Shown here piece by piece: positions 42,585-51,208 of a DNA stretch of 64,000 nucleotides. A program made the translations under genes and the position numbers. The notes below the pieces were generated by a model. That model saw nothing but the letters and a program-made list of their open reading frames with translations. It made no database searches and was not told where the DNA came from. How positions within the stretch are numbered: position 1 is the stretch's first letter; the number at the start of each line of letters is the position of its first letter. The stretch is from Paenibacillus glycanilyticus (GTDB lineage Bacteria; Bacillota; Bacilli; Paenibacillales; Paenibacillaceae), in the NCBI RefSeq assembly GCF_023715145.1, contig NZ_JAMBNP010000005.1:124001-188000 (forward strand), given 5' to 3'.

Positions 42585-45100
42585 TGGATAACTACATTGT
42601 CATCTACGATAAACTGGAAACAGATTTCAGTCATTATGGCTTGGCTACTATTACAGTCACATTAGACCCTGGCCCTAGAATTTATGAACGGATGAATGCA
42701 GAGTTTACATGTGAGTTCACTGTCCCATATATGGAGCCTGGAGCAAAATACCTGATCGAAGAGAATATTGTCAAGGTTGAAAAGCAGCTATTCATTATTC
42801 GAACGGCTGAGGACGTGCGAGACGCTAAGGGGCAACTTTATAAAAGTGTCTTCGCTGAGCACATTAGCACTGAGCTACTGACCGAATACGTCCCATTGCT
42901 ACGATATACGAGTGCAACAGGAGCAGCTATTGTGGGCGGTCTATTAACTGGTACAAGGTTCGAAGGTAATGCCACAGCAATTACTACGCTTCATGACTTC
43001 ACAGTTGAGCGAAATATGGTCTCATGGGGTATTAACCATTTCCTTGAATTGACTAATGGCGAGATGAAACGTGACAACTTTAACATCACATTCAAGCCGC
43101 AAATAGGTAATGACAACGGTGTCCGAATCAGCTATCGAAAGAATCTACAATCCATAAAGCGCACAAAAGAGAGTCGAGGTATTATTACTCGGCTTTTTGT
43201 TTATGGCAAAGATGATCTTGCATTACCTAATCCTATCGACAGTCCAAATATTAACTTATATCCACGTCCTAAGAATGGCTCAGTTACATTTGATGATGTT
43301 GAGGACTTAGAGACGCTTCAAACTAAGGGTGAAGACTATTTAGCTACTGTAGATACTCCATTATTGTCCTATGAAGCTGATGTGATCGAGTTGAAATATG
43401 CAGAGGGTTGGGACGAGTCAGAGGGCTTCGAGCTTGGCGATACGGTGCATATTGACGATGAGGACTTGGATATTGTTGTTACGGCTCGAATTGTCGAGTA
43501 TGAGCGATATCCATTTGATCCTAGCAAATCACGAGTTACACTTGCCAATTTCCTGCCTAGCCTCAGCGATACGGTCACAAAATTGCAGGAATCAAGCAAT
43601 ATCATCGATAGGGTTACAACTGGAGGTGGCAAGCTTAATAGTAGTTGGATTGAAGGCAAGATTAATACATTGAAGAACCAGCTTATAGCAAGTGGCTCGT
43701 ATGCAACATCTGATGTTCTGGATAATCAAGGTTTCCTACTTGAGAATACTGACGAAAACAGTCCTGATTATGGAGCGTTGTATCTTGGTCCCGGTATATT
43801 CGCTATCGCATCTGAGAAGATCAACGGCGATTGGAATTGGCAAACGTTCGGTACAGGCAAAGGCTTTACAGCATCACTTGTGAGAACGGGTATACTTGAA
43901 GCTAGTCTTATTCGTATCAATTCTAGCACATCATTTGACCCTGGTTATGATCCGAGCACAAAGGAAACTCCTGAAGGAGCACAGGGAAAAGCAGATGCAG
44001 CACAAGTGAATGCAAAGTCCTATGCTGACAATCTTAAAACTGAAACGGATGCAGACATTGCGGATATCAATGATACGTTAGATGGTTTAGGTGACATTGT
44101 TGATGGTACTTTTGCAGATGGAATTATTGAGCAAGCAGAAGCATCGTCTATTGCTAAGTATCTCAATACACTTTCAACTGAGAAGGCTGACCTCGATTCC
44201 AGATATACCAACCTGAATGCTAATTCGTTACTGACTGGTACGCCTAAGACAAATCTAACATCAGCTAAGACAGCAACAGATACCTCTTACTCTAATCTGA
44301 TTAGTGCGATTAATTCAGCAATTGCTGATGGGAAGACGACTCCAACTGAGAAATCAGATGTTGATACGAAGTTTGCTGACTATAAGTCCAAGATTGCTAC
44401 TTTATCAACTCGATTTACTGAAGCGATAAATGCAATCGCAACTACAAGCGCAAACAATGCAGGACAAGCAGCAAAGGATGCTAGTGTTCTCAAGGGCACG
44501 AAGTACAATTCAGTCTATATGGATGCTAATGGTTTCCATATAGACAATGCTACTGGGGAAGTTGTTCGTATGGGGCAATTTGCAAATGGTCAATATGGTG
44601 TAATCACTTATCATACTGACGGCTCCACAACGGCTTTAACACCAGCAGGTTTAATCCGTAAGACAGCTACAGGAGAGATGCCATATAGCTACCTAACAGC
44701 AGCTGGGAGTGGCATTACTGGCACATCAGGTTCCTATTTTAATACCGCTACTGATAATGATGGTTCCAGTATTGCTGATGTGACAATATCTTTACCTACA
44801 GACTTTAAGGGCAAAGACTTTAAAGTTTTTCTCGCGCTGAAACTAGACTCTTTCTATACCCAAGAACTCAAACAAAATCCGAGTGCAGGTCTACGAGTTG
44901 CAAATCAAGCGCCTGCTGTGACATATCTCGAAGTAACAAATAAGAACACCATGAACGGAACATTTACTGTTAAAGGTTATGGCTCACTGTACAGATGGAA
45001 TGTGATTTATACCGTGTCAGGTTCTACGGTAGTTCCGCAATATGGACTTCCGACTAGGTATGATTATGCTTTGGAATTTACATGGATAGCAATAGCTTAA
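42584..45100 (+). CDS. Tail-associated protein Tal (prophage tail endopeptidase family)
   Basis: 838 aa. The N-terminal about 340 residues are the gp27-like hub of the prophage endopeptidase tail family (GPRIYERMNAEFTCEF, NMVSWGINHFLELTNGEM, SRGIITRLFVYGKDDL). A coiled-coil/Ala-rich stem (about 470-610) and a C-terminal beta domain follow. No clear catalytic residues are identified, so peptidoglycan cleavage is not assured. Starts at the TAATG overlap. Confidence 0.82.
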   Translation: MDNYIVIYDKLETDFSHYGLATITVTLDPGPRIYERMNAEFTCEFTVPYMEPGAKYLIEENIVKVEKQLFIIRTAEDVRDAKGQLYKSVFAEHISTELLTEYVPLLRYTSATGAAIVGGLLTGTRFEGNATAITTLHDFTVERNMVSWGINHFLELTNGEMKRDNFNITFKPQIGNDNGVRISYRKNLQSIKRTKESRGIITRLFVYGKDDLALPNPIDSPNINLYPRPKNGSVTFDDVEDLETLQTKGEDYLATVDTPLLSYEADVIELKYAEGWDESEGFELGDTVHIDDEDLDIVVTARIVEYERYPFDPSKSRVTLANFLPSLSDTVTKLQESSNIIDRVTTGGGKLNSSWIEGKINTLKNQLIASGSYATSDVLDNQGFLLENTDENSPDYGALYLGPGIFAIASEKINGDWNWQTFGTGKGFTASLVRTGILEASLIRINSSTSFDPGYDPSTKETPEGAQGKADAAQVNAKSYADNLKTETDADIADINDTLDGLGDIVDGTFADGIIEQAEASSIAKYLNTLSTEKADLDSRYTNLNANSLLTGTPKTNLTSAKTATDTSYSNLISAINSAIADGKTTPTEKSDVDTKFADYKSKIATLSTRFTEAINAIATTSANNAGQAAKDASVLKGTKYNSVYMDANGFHIDNATGEVVRMGQFANGQYGVITYHTDGSTTALTPAGLIRKTATGEMPYSYLTAAGSGITGTSGSYFNTATDNDGSSIADVTISLPTDFKGKDFKVFLALKLDSFYTQELKQNPSAGLRVANQAPAVTYLEVTNKNTMNGTFTVKGYGSLYRWNVIYTVSGSTVVPQYGLPTRYDYALEFTWIAIA

Positions 45101-45120
45101 ATGAAAGGAGAGATGACGAA

Positions 45121-45417
45121 TTGCCAGATATGCCAGAACAATATTATAAGACCATTACAGACATTCTTGTTAAAGTAGAAGGTCTATCAATTAAATTAGA
45201 CGCCATAGCAAACTTGAATCACGAAATTAAGCAAGTCAGTCACAAAGTGAGCGAGATCAATGACATTACTGTACAGCATACTAAAGATCTGGAAAGCGCA
45301 AATAGACGGATTGGTACTATTGAGGACAATAACAAGTGGCTATGGCGTACTGTTGCTGGATTTGTGGTTGTGACAGTAGGTGCGGCGATTATAACCGCTA
45401 TAAAGTTAGGAGGTTAA
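45121..45417 (+). CDS. XhlA-like lysis accessory protein
   Basis: About 98 aa, TTG start 8 nt after AAGGAGAG. Coiled coil (NHEIKQVSHKVSEINDITV) followed by ANRRIGTIEDNNKWLWRTVAG and a C-terminal TM helix: the haemolysin XhlA/PF10779 pattern, which works with a holin in Bacillus-type phages. Confidence 0.85.
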   Translation: MPDMPEQYYKTITDILVKVEGLSIKLDAIANLNHEIKQVSHKVSEINDITVQHTKDLESANRRIGTIEDNNKWLWRTVAGFVVVTVGAAIITAIKLGG

Positions 45418-45421
45418 TTAT

Positions 45422-45658
45422 ATGAGTAGTGATATGATTCTAAGTTTATCGGCTGTCGTAGCGGCTTATGTATCTATGGTCAAAGCATTCGGTATGCCTG
45501 TTAAATACGCTTCACTGGTAGCATTAGCGTTTGCAGCATTCTTTGTATTAACTCCTGGTACTTGGAGAGAGGCGGCTACAACCATATCCATAATCGGATT
45601 ATCAGCTTCAGGACTATATGAAATTAATAAGAAAAAAAGTACAGGGGGAAGCAAGTGA
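45422..45658 (+). CDS. Holin-like protein
   Basis: 78 aa with two or three hydrophobic segments and a basic tail (NKKKSTGGSK). Position between xhlA and the endolysin remnant supports a holin. Its stop overlaps the GTG of the following gene (GTGA). Confidence 0.78.
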   Translation: MSSDMILSLSAVVAAYVSMVKAFGMPVKYASLVALAFAAFFVLTPGTWREAATTISIIGLSASGLYEINKKKSTGGSK

Positions 45659-45837
45659 CGTTAGTTTATTATAGTCAAGAGGACAAGCGTTGGGCTAATA
45701 AAGGGTTTTTAGATGTTGTGAGTACATTTAACCCATTTTTCCTGCATGTGGTTAAATTAGAGGCTTTCTGCAATCCAGTTTTGGTCGAAGAATCAAGGAA
45801 GCAGCGAAGAAGCAACGCAAAGAAATTAACGCACTAA
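45655..45837 (+). pseudogene. Truncated endolysin (C39-like start only)
   Basis: The first 17 or so residues, TLVYYSQEDKRWANKG, match the start of phage C39-type/amidase lysins that continue with an SGCGPT catalytic segment. Here the sequence departs at about 45706 into unrelated residues and stops. Another frame at 45770-45869 keeps the end of a different gene (EAAKKQRKEINALMDELFER) that abuts the next start. This looks like a deletion joint that removed the catalytic domain. Confidence 0.7.
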
Positions 45838-45865
45838 TGGACGAATTATTCGAGCGAGGTAACCT

Positions 45866-46117
45866 ATGACTTTGAAGAGAAAACGACTTAATTCGCGTCA
45901 CCTCGGATTTCGTAAATTACTGACGGACCTTCACATTCACACGGTTATTATTGAGAGGACGAAAGTACTGGTCTTCCAGAATGTGAAGATGATCGGGAGC
46001 GGACGGATTGAAGCGTTCGAGAGGATTGTGGTCGATAACGGAGATCAAGAGGATATCGTATTTATGGGCGGAGAACGGTATTTTAAGAGAAATTGTATCT
46101 TTGTCTATGCAAAATAA
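45866..46117 (+). CDS. Unrecognised 83-aa protein
   Basis: Its ATG overlaps the stop of the preceding gene remnant (ATGA). Basic, beta-rich: VKMIGSGRIEAFERIVVDNGDQ is its most distinctive segment (quoted in part, residues 38-59). Possibly the surviving second gene of an operon whose first gene was cut by the deletion. Confidence 0.6.
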   Translation: MTLKRKRLNSRHLGFRKLLTDLHIHTVIIERTKVLVFQNVKMIGSGRIEAFERIVVDNGDQEDIVFMGGERYFKRNCIFVYAK

Positions 46118-46177
46118 ATATTAACTAACAAGATCGTTCATATAATTGATATCATGGTTTTATTTAGGTAACTAATA

Positions 46178-46228
46178 AAGAGACCGTTCATGCCAAGCAA
46201 TTCAGCTAAGAACGGTCTCTTGCTGTTA
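46178..46228. terminator. Strong bidirectional terminator closing the structural module
   Basis: Perfect 12-bp arms AAGAGACCGTTC (46178-46189) and GAACGGTCTCTT (46210-46221). The tail shares GGTCTCTTGCTGTTA with the hairpin at 25577-25612. Confidence 0.82.
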
Positions 46229-46271
46229 AATTTTAAGATGCCTGATTTTTATGTTTTCATGAAATAAATAA

Positions 46272-46826
46272 TCATTGCAAATACATTAACAATCCATCGT
46301 CATTATTCTTTTTTAAATAATCTTCCATGAGCTGCTTAGTAATTTTTTTAGCATCTACTTCATTTTTGGCAGGTCCTGCTATAAAAGTTATGGAGTTCTG
46401 TTCTGCCACTCGAATTGTTACACTTTTAAAATCTTTACTAAAGAAGATACTGTTATAAAGATCATTCCAGTATGGTTTTGTACTCAGATCCTCAAAGTCC
46501 ATAAGGGCAGACATATATCCCTGGTCTGTTTTATGGATTTTCATATTCAATTTTCTATTCTTATTTGGATCTTCTAAGCTACTATCTATGATACTAATAG
46601 CTCCTTTAAATCGTATTTCCCCAAATGCAGAATAATAGACACTTCCTTTAATTTCAACTGATACAGGAAGAGACTCTACTTCATTTTCTGGATACAATTG
46701 AAACTTTAGACCTTGTATGGAAGTAGAGATTTCTTTTGAGTGAGGTATTTTTACAACCTTCACCCCAATTAAAAGCAATACTAAAATAGCAATAAGAATA
46801 ATTAATACTTTGTTTTGTTTCTTCAT
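46272..46826 (-). CDS. Membrane-anchored extracytoplasmic protein (prophage cargo)
   Basis: 184 aa. One N-terminal TM helix (VLIILIAILVLLLIGVKVV, about 7-25), then a soluble domain of about 155 aa predicted to face outside. No family recognised. Leftward, against the lytic genes, in the position of lysogenic-conversion cargo. AGGAGG lies before the ATG. Confidence 0.7.
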   Translation of the reverse strand: MKKQNKVLIILIAILVLLLIGVKVVKIPHSKEISTSIQGLKFQLYPENEVESLPVSVEIKGSVYYSAFGEIRFKGAISIIDSSLEDPNKNRKLNMKIHKTDQGYMSALMDFEDLSTKPYWNDLYNSIFFSKDFKSVTIRVAEQNSITFIAGPAKNEVDAKKITKQLMEDYLKKNNDDGLLMYLQ

Positions 46827-46855
46827 TATATTCCTCCATATTCCCTAAAAATAAC

Positions 46856-46896
46856 AAGAAATACAATGCTCACAATATGTGAGCATTGTATTTCTT
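46856..46896. terminator. Very strong terminator between the two cargo genes
   Basis: Perfect 19-bp arms at 46856-46874 and 46878-46896 around a 3-nt loop, with a T/A-rich outside. Separates transcription of the secreted-protein gene from the anchored-protein gene. Confidence 0.88.
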
Positions 46897-46904
46897 TGTT
46901 AATA

Positions 46905-47936
46905 TTAAGAAGTGATAATTTGACTTGGCAGTCCAGGAGTTAACATTTCTGCTTTTGCAGTTTTTCCTGCTGGAGAGGTAAATACTGCATTTTTCGCATA
47001 AGAAGTTCCTTTAGAAAGATTCAAGTAATTGTCGACCGCTTTTGAGCTACTTGCATAATCTGTGGCATATACCGAATAGTCCGTGGCTTTACTAGCTGCA
47101 GTTACAGGTTTTGCTTGTGAAGTTCCCTCATTTGCAATACCTGCAGCCATATGAGTAGCTGACATTTCATACATACTACTAACATAACTTAGACTTTGAT
47201 ATGTATCAGATTTCCCTGCATCTTTAACATAAGAGAAAACCGCCGTTGTGAGTGCCCTATAAGTTACATAATAGGAATTCATTGCAATGAATTGTGAACC
47301 GTCTGGAATATTAACAAACATTTCGTACGGTAAAATATTTACTACTGGTATTAAAGAAGTTGCAGCGCCAATCAATTTTTCGGCATAGACCTTAAATAAG
47401 TTTTGTGCGAGATTAACTTGTTCTTTACCAGTGTTAAGAATATAAAGCGTATCATTACTTTTAAATAGGTTAGTATTATAACCTACCCCTTGTGCGTACA
47501 CTTCTTGAATGTCATACGATTTACCACTTCTAGTATGTGTATATCGAATCTCATACCATTTAACATTAGAATTACTTCCTGGTACAACAATTCGAGGCGA
47601 AACTCCTTGGGGTTCATTTCCAGTTATGGATTGAACCTCGGTTGAAGTTAGCTCTCTAGCTCCCAGATCTTTAAGGTGCTGACTTAATGCTTCCTCTGTC
47701 TCAGCAACATTACCAATATTACTGATTGAATAATCCGCTATTAGATTACTATTGGTGTTAGCGAGTTCGTTTAATTTGAGTCTAGTTAATTTACCCATAG
47801 TCTGAATAATTTCTTCTTTTTGTTCTGGACTAATAGAATCATAACCTTGATCCTCACTACTTGCAAATACTGTTGTTGAAAATAGTAATGTAAAAATAAT
47901 TACAGCGCCTAGTATTTTTTTTATCATATTTTTCAC
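46905..47936 (-). CDS. Secreted protein of unknown function (prophage cargo)
   Basis: 343 aa. Signal peptide MIKKILGAVIIFTLLFSTTV with cleavage near VFA-SSEDQ. The mature part has a helical acidic N-terminal third, YEIRYTHTRSGKSYDIQEVY in the middle and an Ala/Ser-rich helical C-terminal region. No domain recognised. Own promoter region and terminator, typical of cargo expressed in the lysogen and acting outside the cell. Confidence 0.72.
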   Translation of the reverse strand: MKNMIKKILGAVIIFTLLFSTTVFASSEDQGYDSISPEQKEEIIQTMGKLTRLKLNELANTNSNLIADYSISNIGNVAETEEALSQHLKDLGARELTSTEVQSITGNEPQGVSPRIVVPGSNSNVKWYEIRYTHTRSGKSYDIQEVYAQGVGYNTNLFKSNDTLYILNTGKEQVNLAQNLFKVYAEKLIGAATSLIPVVNILPYEMFVNIPDGSQFIAMNSYYVTYRALTTAVFSYVKDAGKSDTYQSLSYVSSMYEMSATHMAAGIANEGTSQAKPVTAASKATDYSVYATDYASSSKAVDNYLNLSKGTSYAKNAVFTSPAGKTAKAEMLTPGLPSQIITS

Positions 47937-48158
47937 AACGCTCTCTTCTATATTATTTTCTTAAACCTATAAAACTGAAAGCTACTTCCTGGCCTCCGAA
48001 CTCCTGATGTCCAACCACATCCTTAATAACCAAATTTTGCAACAAAATTAATATTAAATGCCAAAACGAACTTAATCAAGTATGAATTTGTAAATAAATT
48101 GAATTAAATATTGCTTTGATATGACTTAATTTTAGGCCGCAATCATAATTAGAGATTA

Positions 48159-48273
48159 CCGCAACTATCATTGCGGTAATCTACTAATATAAACTAGCAT
48201 AATATCTATAAAAGTTAACTTGTTGTTTACTTACCGCAACTAACATTGTTGGATTCCGCAATAATGATTACGG
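48159..48273. repeat. Three CCGCAA palindromes (operator-like array)
   Basis: CCGCAACTATCATTGCGG (48159-48176, perfect dyad, extended to 11-bp arms at 48154-48164/48171-48181), CCGCAACTAACATTGTTGG (48234-48252) and CCGCAATAATGATTACGG (48256-48273). A fourth half-site CCGCAATCATAATT starts at 48137. Consensus CCGCAA-N6-TTGCGG. Confidence 0.75.
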
Positions 48274-48312
48274 AGCGAAATTTTATGAAATTCTTTCTCT
48301 AATCTGGTAATG

Positions 48313-48333
48313 GAACACATGTTCGTATATAAT
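48313..48333 (+). promoter_or_regulatory. LexA (SOS) box in the promoter of the yolD-like gene
   Basis: GAACACATGTTC (48313-48324) is an exact GAAC-N4-GTTC box followed 3 nt later by TATAAT (48328-48333). Predicts repression by LexA and induction by DNA damage. Confidence 0.82.
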
Positions 48334-48355
48334 AAGCGTGAGGTGATTTGCTTAT

Positions 48356-48862
48356 ATGAACGCGAACAGTAAAAAGCTCTACGGAAACGGACGGTGGGAA
48401 GCCTCGCGTATTATGCTTCCTGAACACCCCGAACAGTACCTGCAGTTAATGGAGCGTGATCGCATTAAAGCAACCGGACTCAAACCGGAGCGTCCGCCAG
48501 CTTCACGCGATGAACTCCAGTTAATGCACGACTACGTATTATTACCGATGGCACGCACTATTGCCGAAAAGAACCGCCATCTACTCGAAGAAAAAGGCCG
48601 CACGCTGAAACCGCTTTTCGTTAAAGCAACGAACATCTGTTTAGCGAATATGCAACTTGATATAGAACAAATCGCGATAACGCTCAAGCGCTTGAATATA
48701 ACTGTATATCCCAGCGAAAGCGTTGACGGCGTTGCATTCTACGCCTATACCTGCCGCGGGCACGAAGGTGCATTCGCAATAACGCGCGAGTACGTCCGAA
48801 CTAGTATCGGAACGATGATCGCGCGTTACATTGACGGTGTATTTTCAGTGAACGAGGCTTAG
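48356..48862 (+). CDS. YolD-like SOS protein with extra C-terminal domain
   Basis: 168 aa behind GAGGTGA. The N-terminal about 50 residues (NGRWEASRIMLPEHPEQYLQ) are YolD-like. The remaining about 115 residues are shared with the leftward SOS gene at 13678-14073. YolD proteins accompany Y-family polymerases (UvrX) in Firmicutes, but no polymerase gene is present. Codon use here is richer in GC than in nearby prophage genes. Confidence 0.75.
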   Translation: MNANSKKLYGNGRWEASRIMLPEHPEQYLQLMERDRIKATGLKPERPPASRDELQLMHDYVLLPMARTIAEKNRHLLEEKGRTLKPLFVKATNICLANMQLDIEQIAITLKRLNITVYPSESVDGVAFYAYTCRGHEGAFAITREYVRTSIGTMIARYIDGVFSVNEA

Positions 48863-49149
48863 TCGGTCACGCCACGTAGACGCTGCGGTAAATGGCTCGC
48901 TCGTTACGGATACGACCGGGCCAGGCGCCGTATCACGCTTATACTGAGCCGCGCTCTCTCGTTATGTATCTGAGCACCGCCTATCTACGCGCCAGTTTTG
49001 GTAATTGGTACAGCGTCGTTTCGTAGGGCTGATCGCGGCGAAGATCGAGCGGCCAATCGGACCTGTGTTCCAGAAGGAAGTAAAACAAATATTGGATTAT
49101 CAGTAAGGGGAAGACGAGTTGGAACTTGATCCAGAGAATTAATTAACAT
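48863..49149. other. GC-rich intergenic stretch, probably gene remnants
   Basis: No complete gene seen. A short TTG-started frame ending at about 49106 (AAKIERPIGPVFQKEVKQIL) may be the end of a lost gene. Base composition differs from the AT-rich prophage. Confidence 0.4.
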
Positions 49150-49260
49150 ATGTCTCCAGCATGGGGAGCAGCGAAAGCTAAGAACGCTAAGGTTGGTATG
49201 GATAAGGCACGTGAACACGCTAACGCTTTGCGTGTAGCGGCTGGATTACCTAAACAATAG
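49150..49260 (+). CDS. Possible 36-aa basic peptide
   Basis: Ala/Lys-rich helix starting MSPAWGAAKAKNAKVGMDKA. No clear ribosome site within 12 nt. It could be a remnant or a small DNA-binding factor near the integrase. Weak. Confidence 0.35.
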   Translation: MSPAWGAAKAKNAKVGMDKAREHANALRVAAGLPKQ

Positions 49261-49345
49261 GCACAGTGTCTTTCTTTTCACTCTTATTTGATATAACTTT
49301 CATGATATTAGCTAATGCATAAGATCACATCAATAATAGGAGATT

Positions 49346-49377
49346 AGGACTTCAAATTAATTGAAGTCCTTTTTTTA
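49346..49377. terminator. Bidirectional terminator before the integrase 3' end
   Basis: AGGACTTCAA (49346-49355) and TTGAAGTCCT (49361-49370) with T7 following. Stops rightward read-through into the integrase antisense strand. Confidence 0.82.
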
Positions 49378-49390
49378 TGTTGTTCATACA

Positions 49391-51139
49391 TCAAAACTTA
49401 AATCCGTCATTCTCCATCTGATTCATCTTTTTTAACCACACTGCCACATTCTCATCTAGTATTTCCTGTTGCGACCACTCAATAAAGTTCCACTCAATGA
49501 CTCTAATTTTCTGGTTATCTCCTACACCGGGGATATAAGTTGTCAAAACTCCGATGTCTCTAATAATCTTCCTGAGGATGACGTTGGTTAAATTGTTAAG
49601 GTCGATGTCCTGCATATATTTTATAAACTGGCTATATTTACGCTTAATCTCTCCGATTTCAGTGTCAACGTTAACTAGGCGTAGGCGTTCACTTTGCAAT
49701 TTAGATAGCTCGTCTCTAATTTTAGTGCGCTGTTCTCCATATTCATCATCGGTTATTATATTTTTGCTGAGCAGCCTTAATAAAGACGATTCGTCCTGAG
49801 TCAATTCGCTAATCGTATCGTCAATCTGAGTAATCCTCTCGGTAATATCATCCTTTTCGAATCTGGCTTCAATTAGCATATTTAAATACGATTCGTGTTT
49901 CTCTAAGTCTTCTCTGTGTTCTCTGATTTCTGATATGACCCATTCAAGTAATTCCGATTGAACTTGTGTGTTTCGATATTCACATTTCCTACTCCCATAC
50001 TCCTCAGCGTTTCTACACATGTAATAGTGATGAGCTACAACTGTTTCTCCATTAATTTTCCTATTTGCTTTTTTATATCTAAACATACCTCCACAGTTTA
50101 CACATCTAATCAAATTGCTGAACAGATGGGCAGATGAATATCGTGTGCCGTTGCGGTTAGCAGTAGTTCTAACCTTCTTTCTCGATACGTTCCCTAGTTC
50201 GTCTGTTGTTTCAACAGTGTCATAGACAAATGTATCAAATATGCCACCACGTTCACGCTTTATATGTTGTGCCTGTTCAAAAGTTTCATCGTCAATGACG
50301 CGCAACTGTTCGTCATGGTATATTATTTGTTCCTTTTCGGGTATCCGCTCAATTTGACCTGTCTTAATATCTTTTTTTCGCGTCCTATGGAGCCTGACAG
50401 ACCCACGATAAATTTCATTAGATAAAATATTGCTCAATAGTTTCTTTTCCCATAGTCCACCCTTTTGTGTAGCATGATTATTAAGTGTCAAATATCCCGC
50501 AATTTTATTCAGGCCAAAACCTTCATCGACGAATAGCCGAAATATGTCTCTGATTGTTCGTGCTTGTTCCTCATTAATAACTAAATGACCTTTCTTTTCT
50601 GTCGAGTAATCGTATCCAAATGGTCTATGTCCAGACCAAATACCACGACGAGCTGCCTCTTTTTTTGCCCATTGAACACTATCAGACTTTGCTCTCGACT
50701 CTTCCTCAGCGAGTGAGCCAAATATTTGTAGCTTGACATTATCTGCTTCATTCATTGTATTTACTTTGATATCTTCAAACCAAACGCCGACTCCCAGTAA
50801 CTTTAGTTTTTCAATATTTACAAGTATTTCCTTCAGATTACGTCCAAAACGTGATATGGACTTCGTGAGGATTGTGTCAAAATACCCCGCCTTTGCATCT
50901 TTCATCATTTTTTGGAAAGCGCGTCTGTGTTTGGCTGACTTTACTCCGCTAAATCCTTCATCAATATAACCTTGATAAGACTCGTCTTGACCGTTCCTGC
51001 GGCAGAATATACCTGTCTCTGATAGAGTGTATTTCATATCATTCGCGTACTTAACAAGGCCGCTAACTTGATTAATGATTGAATTGGTTTGCATCTCTGT
51101 ATCGGTGCTACAGCGAGCATAAAAAGTACATTTCTTCAT
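49391..51139 (-). CDS. int: Large serine recombinase (prophage integrase)
   Basis: About 582 aa. Catalytic domain starts MKKCTFYARCSTD with nucleophile S11, then GFSGVKSAKHRRAFQKMM and KSISRFGRN. The recombinase domain has RRGIWSGHRPFGYDY and LTLNNHATQKGGLW. The zinc domain has CVNCGGMFRYKK and CRNAEEYGSRKC, followed by a coiled coil of about 100 aa. GGAGG precedes ATG at 51139; the frame is open 10 codons further. It lies 60 bp from attR and should catalyse attP x attB. Confidence 0.95.
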   Translation of the reverse strand: MKKCTFYARCSTDTEMQTNSIINQVSGLVKYANDMKYTLSETGIFCRRNGQDESYQGYIDEGFSGVKSAKHRRAFQKMMKDAKAGYFDTILTKSISRFGRNLKEILVNIEKLKLLGVGVWFEDIKVNTMNEADNVKLQIFGSLAEEESRAKSDSVQWAKKEAARRGIWSGHRPFGYDYSTEKKGHLVINEEQARTIRDIFRLFVDEGFGLNKIAGYLTLNNHATQKGGLWEKKLLSNILSNEIYRGSVRLHRTRKKDIKTGQIERIPEKEQIIYHDEQLRVIDDETFEQAQHIKRERGGIFDTFVYDTVETTDELGNVSRKKVRTTANRNGTRYSSAHLFSNLIRCVNCGGMFRYKKANRKINGETVVAHHYYMCRNAEEYGSRKCEYRNTQVQSELLEWVISEIREHREDLEKHESYLNMLIEARFEKDDITERITQIDDTISELTQDESSLLRLLSKNIITDDEYGEQRTKIRDELSKLQSERLRLVNVDTEIGEIKRKYSQFIKYMQDIDLNNLTNVILRKIIRDIGVLTTYIPGVGDNQKIRVIEWNFIEWSQQEILDENVAVWLKKMNQMENDGFKF

Positions 51140-51182
51140 TAGGAGACCTCCATAAGAATCTATAAGCATATTTTAACATTTA

Positions 51183-51193
51183 ATTACCCTTTT
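51183..51193 (+). other. attP arm, right prophage end
   Basis: ATTACCCTTTT. Its inverted partner AAAAGGGTAAT is at 9639-9649. In the rebuilt attP the two arms are equidistant from the C-A step at the end of the core. Confidence 0.75.
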
Positions 51194-51198
51194 AGTAT

Positions 51199-51208
51199 AT
51201 ATGCTGCA
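51199..51208 (+). other. attR core repeat
   Basis: ATATGCTGCA, identical to attL. The host half continues with the cpaF codons QAMNTGHAG. Confidence 0.88.

Larger units (their letters stand above)
47937..48355. other. Intergenic control region between the cargo gene and the yolD-like gene
   Basis: No gene found. Holds repeated CCGCAA palindromes at 48137-48273 and an SOS promoter at 48313-48333. AT-rich upstream half is presumably the promoter region of the leftward secreted-protein gene. Confidence 0.5.
9616..51208 (+). mobile_element. Serine-integrase siphovirus-type prophage inserted in cpaF
   Basis: The element is bounded by the direct repeat ATATGCTGCA (9616-9625 and 51199-51208). Removing one copy and everything between rejoins cpaF in frame. 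It holds an HK97-type head module, a complete siphovirus tail module with tape measure, a holin, a repressor and a large serine recombinase 60 bp from attR. The interior is AT-rich compared with both flanks. Recognisable replication genes are missing and the endolysin is truncated. Confidence 0.95.
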
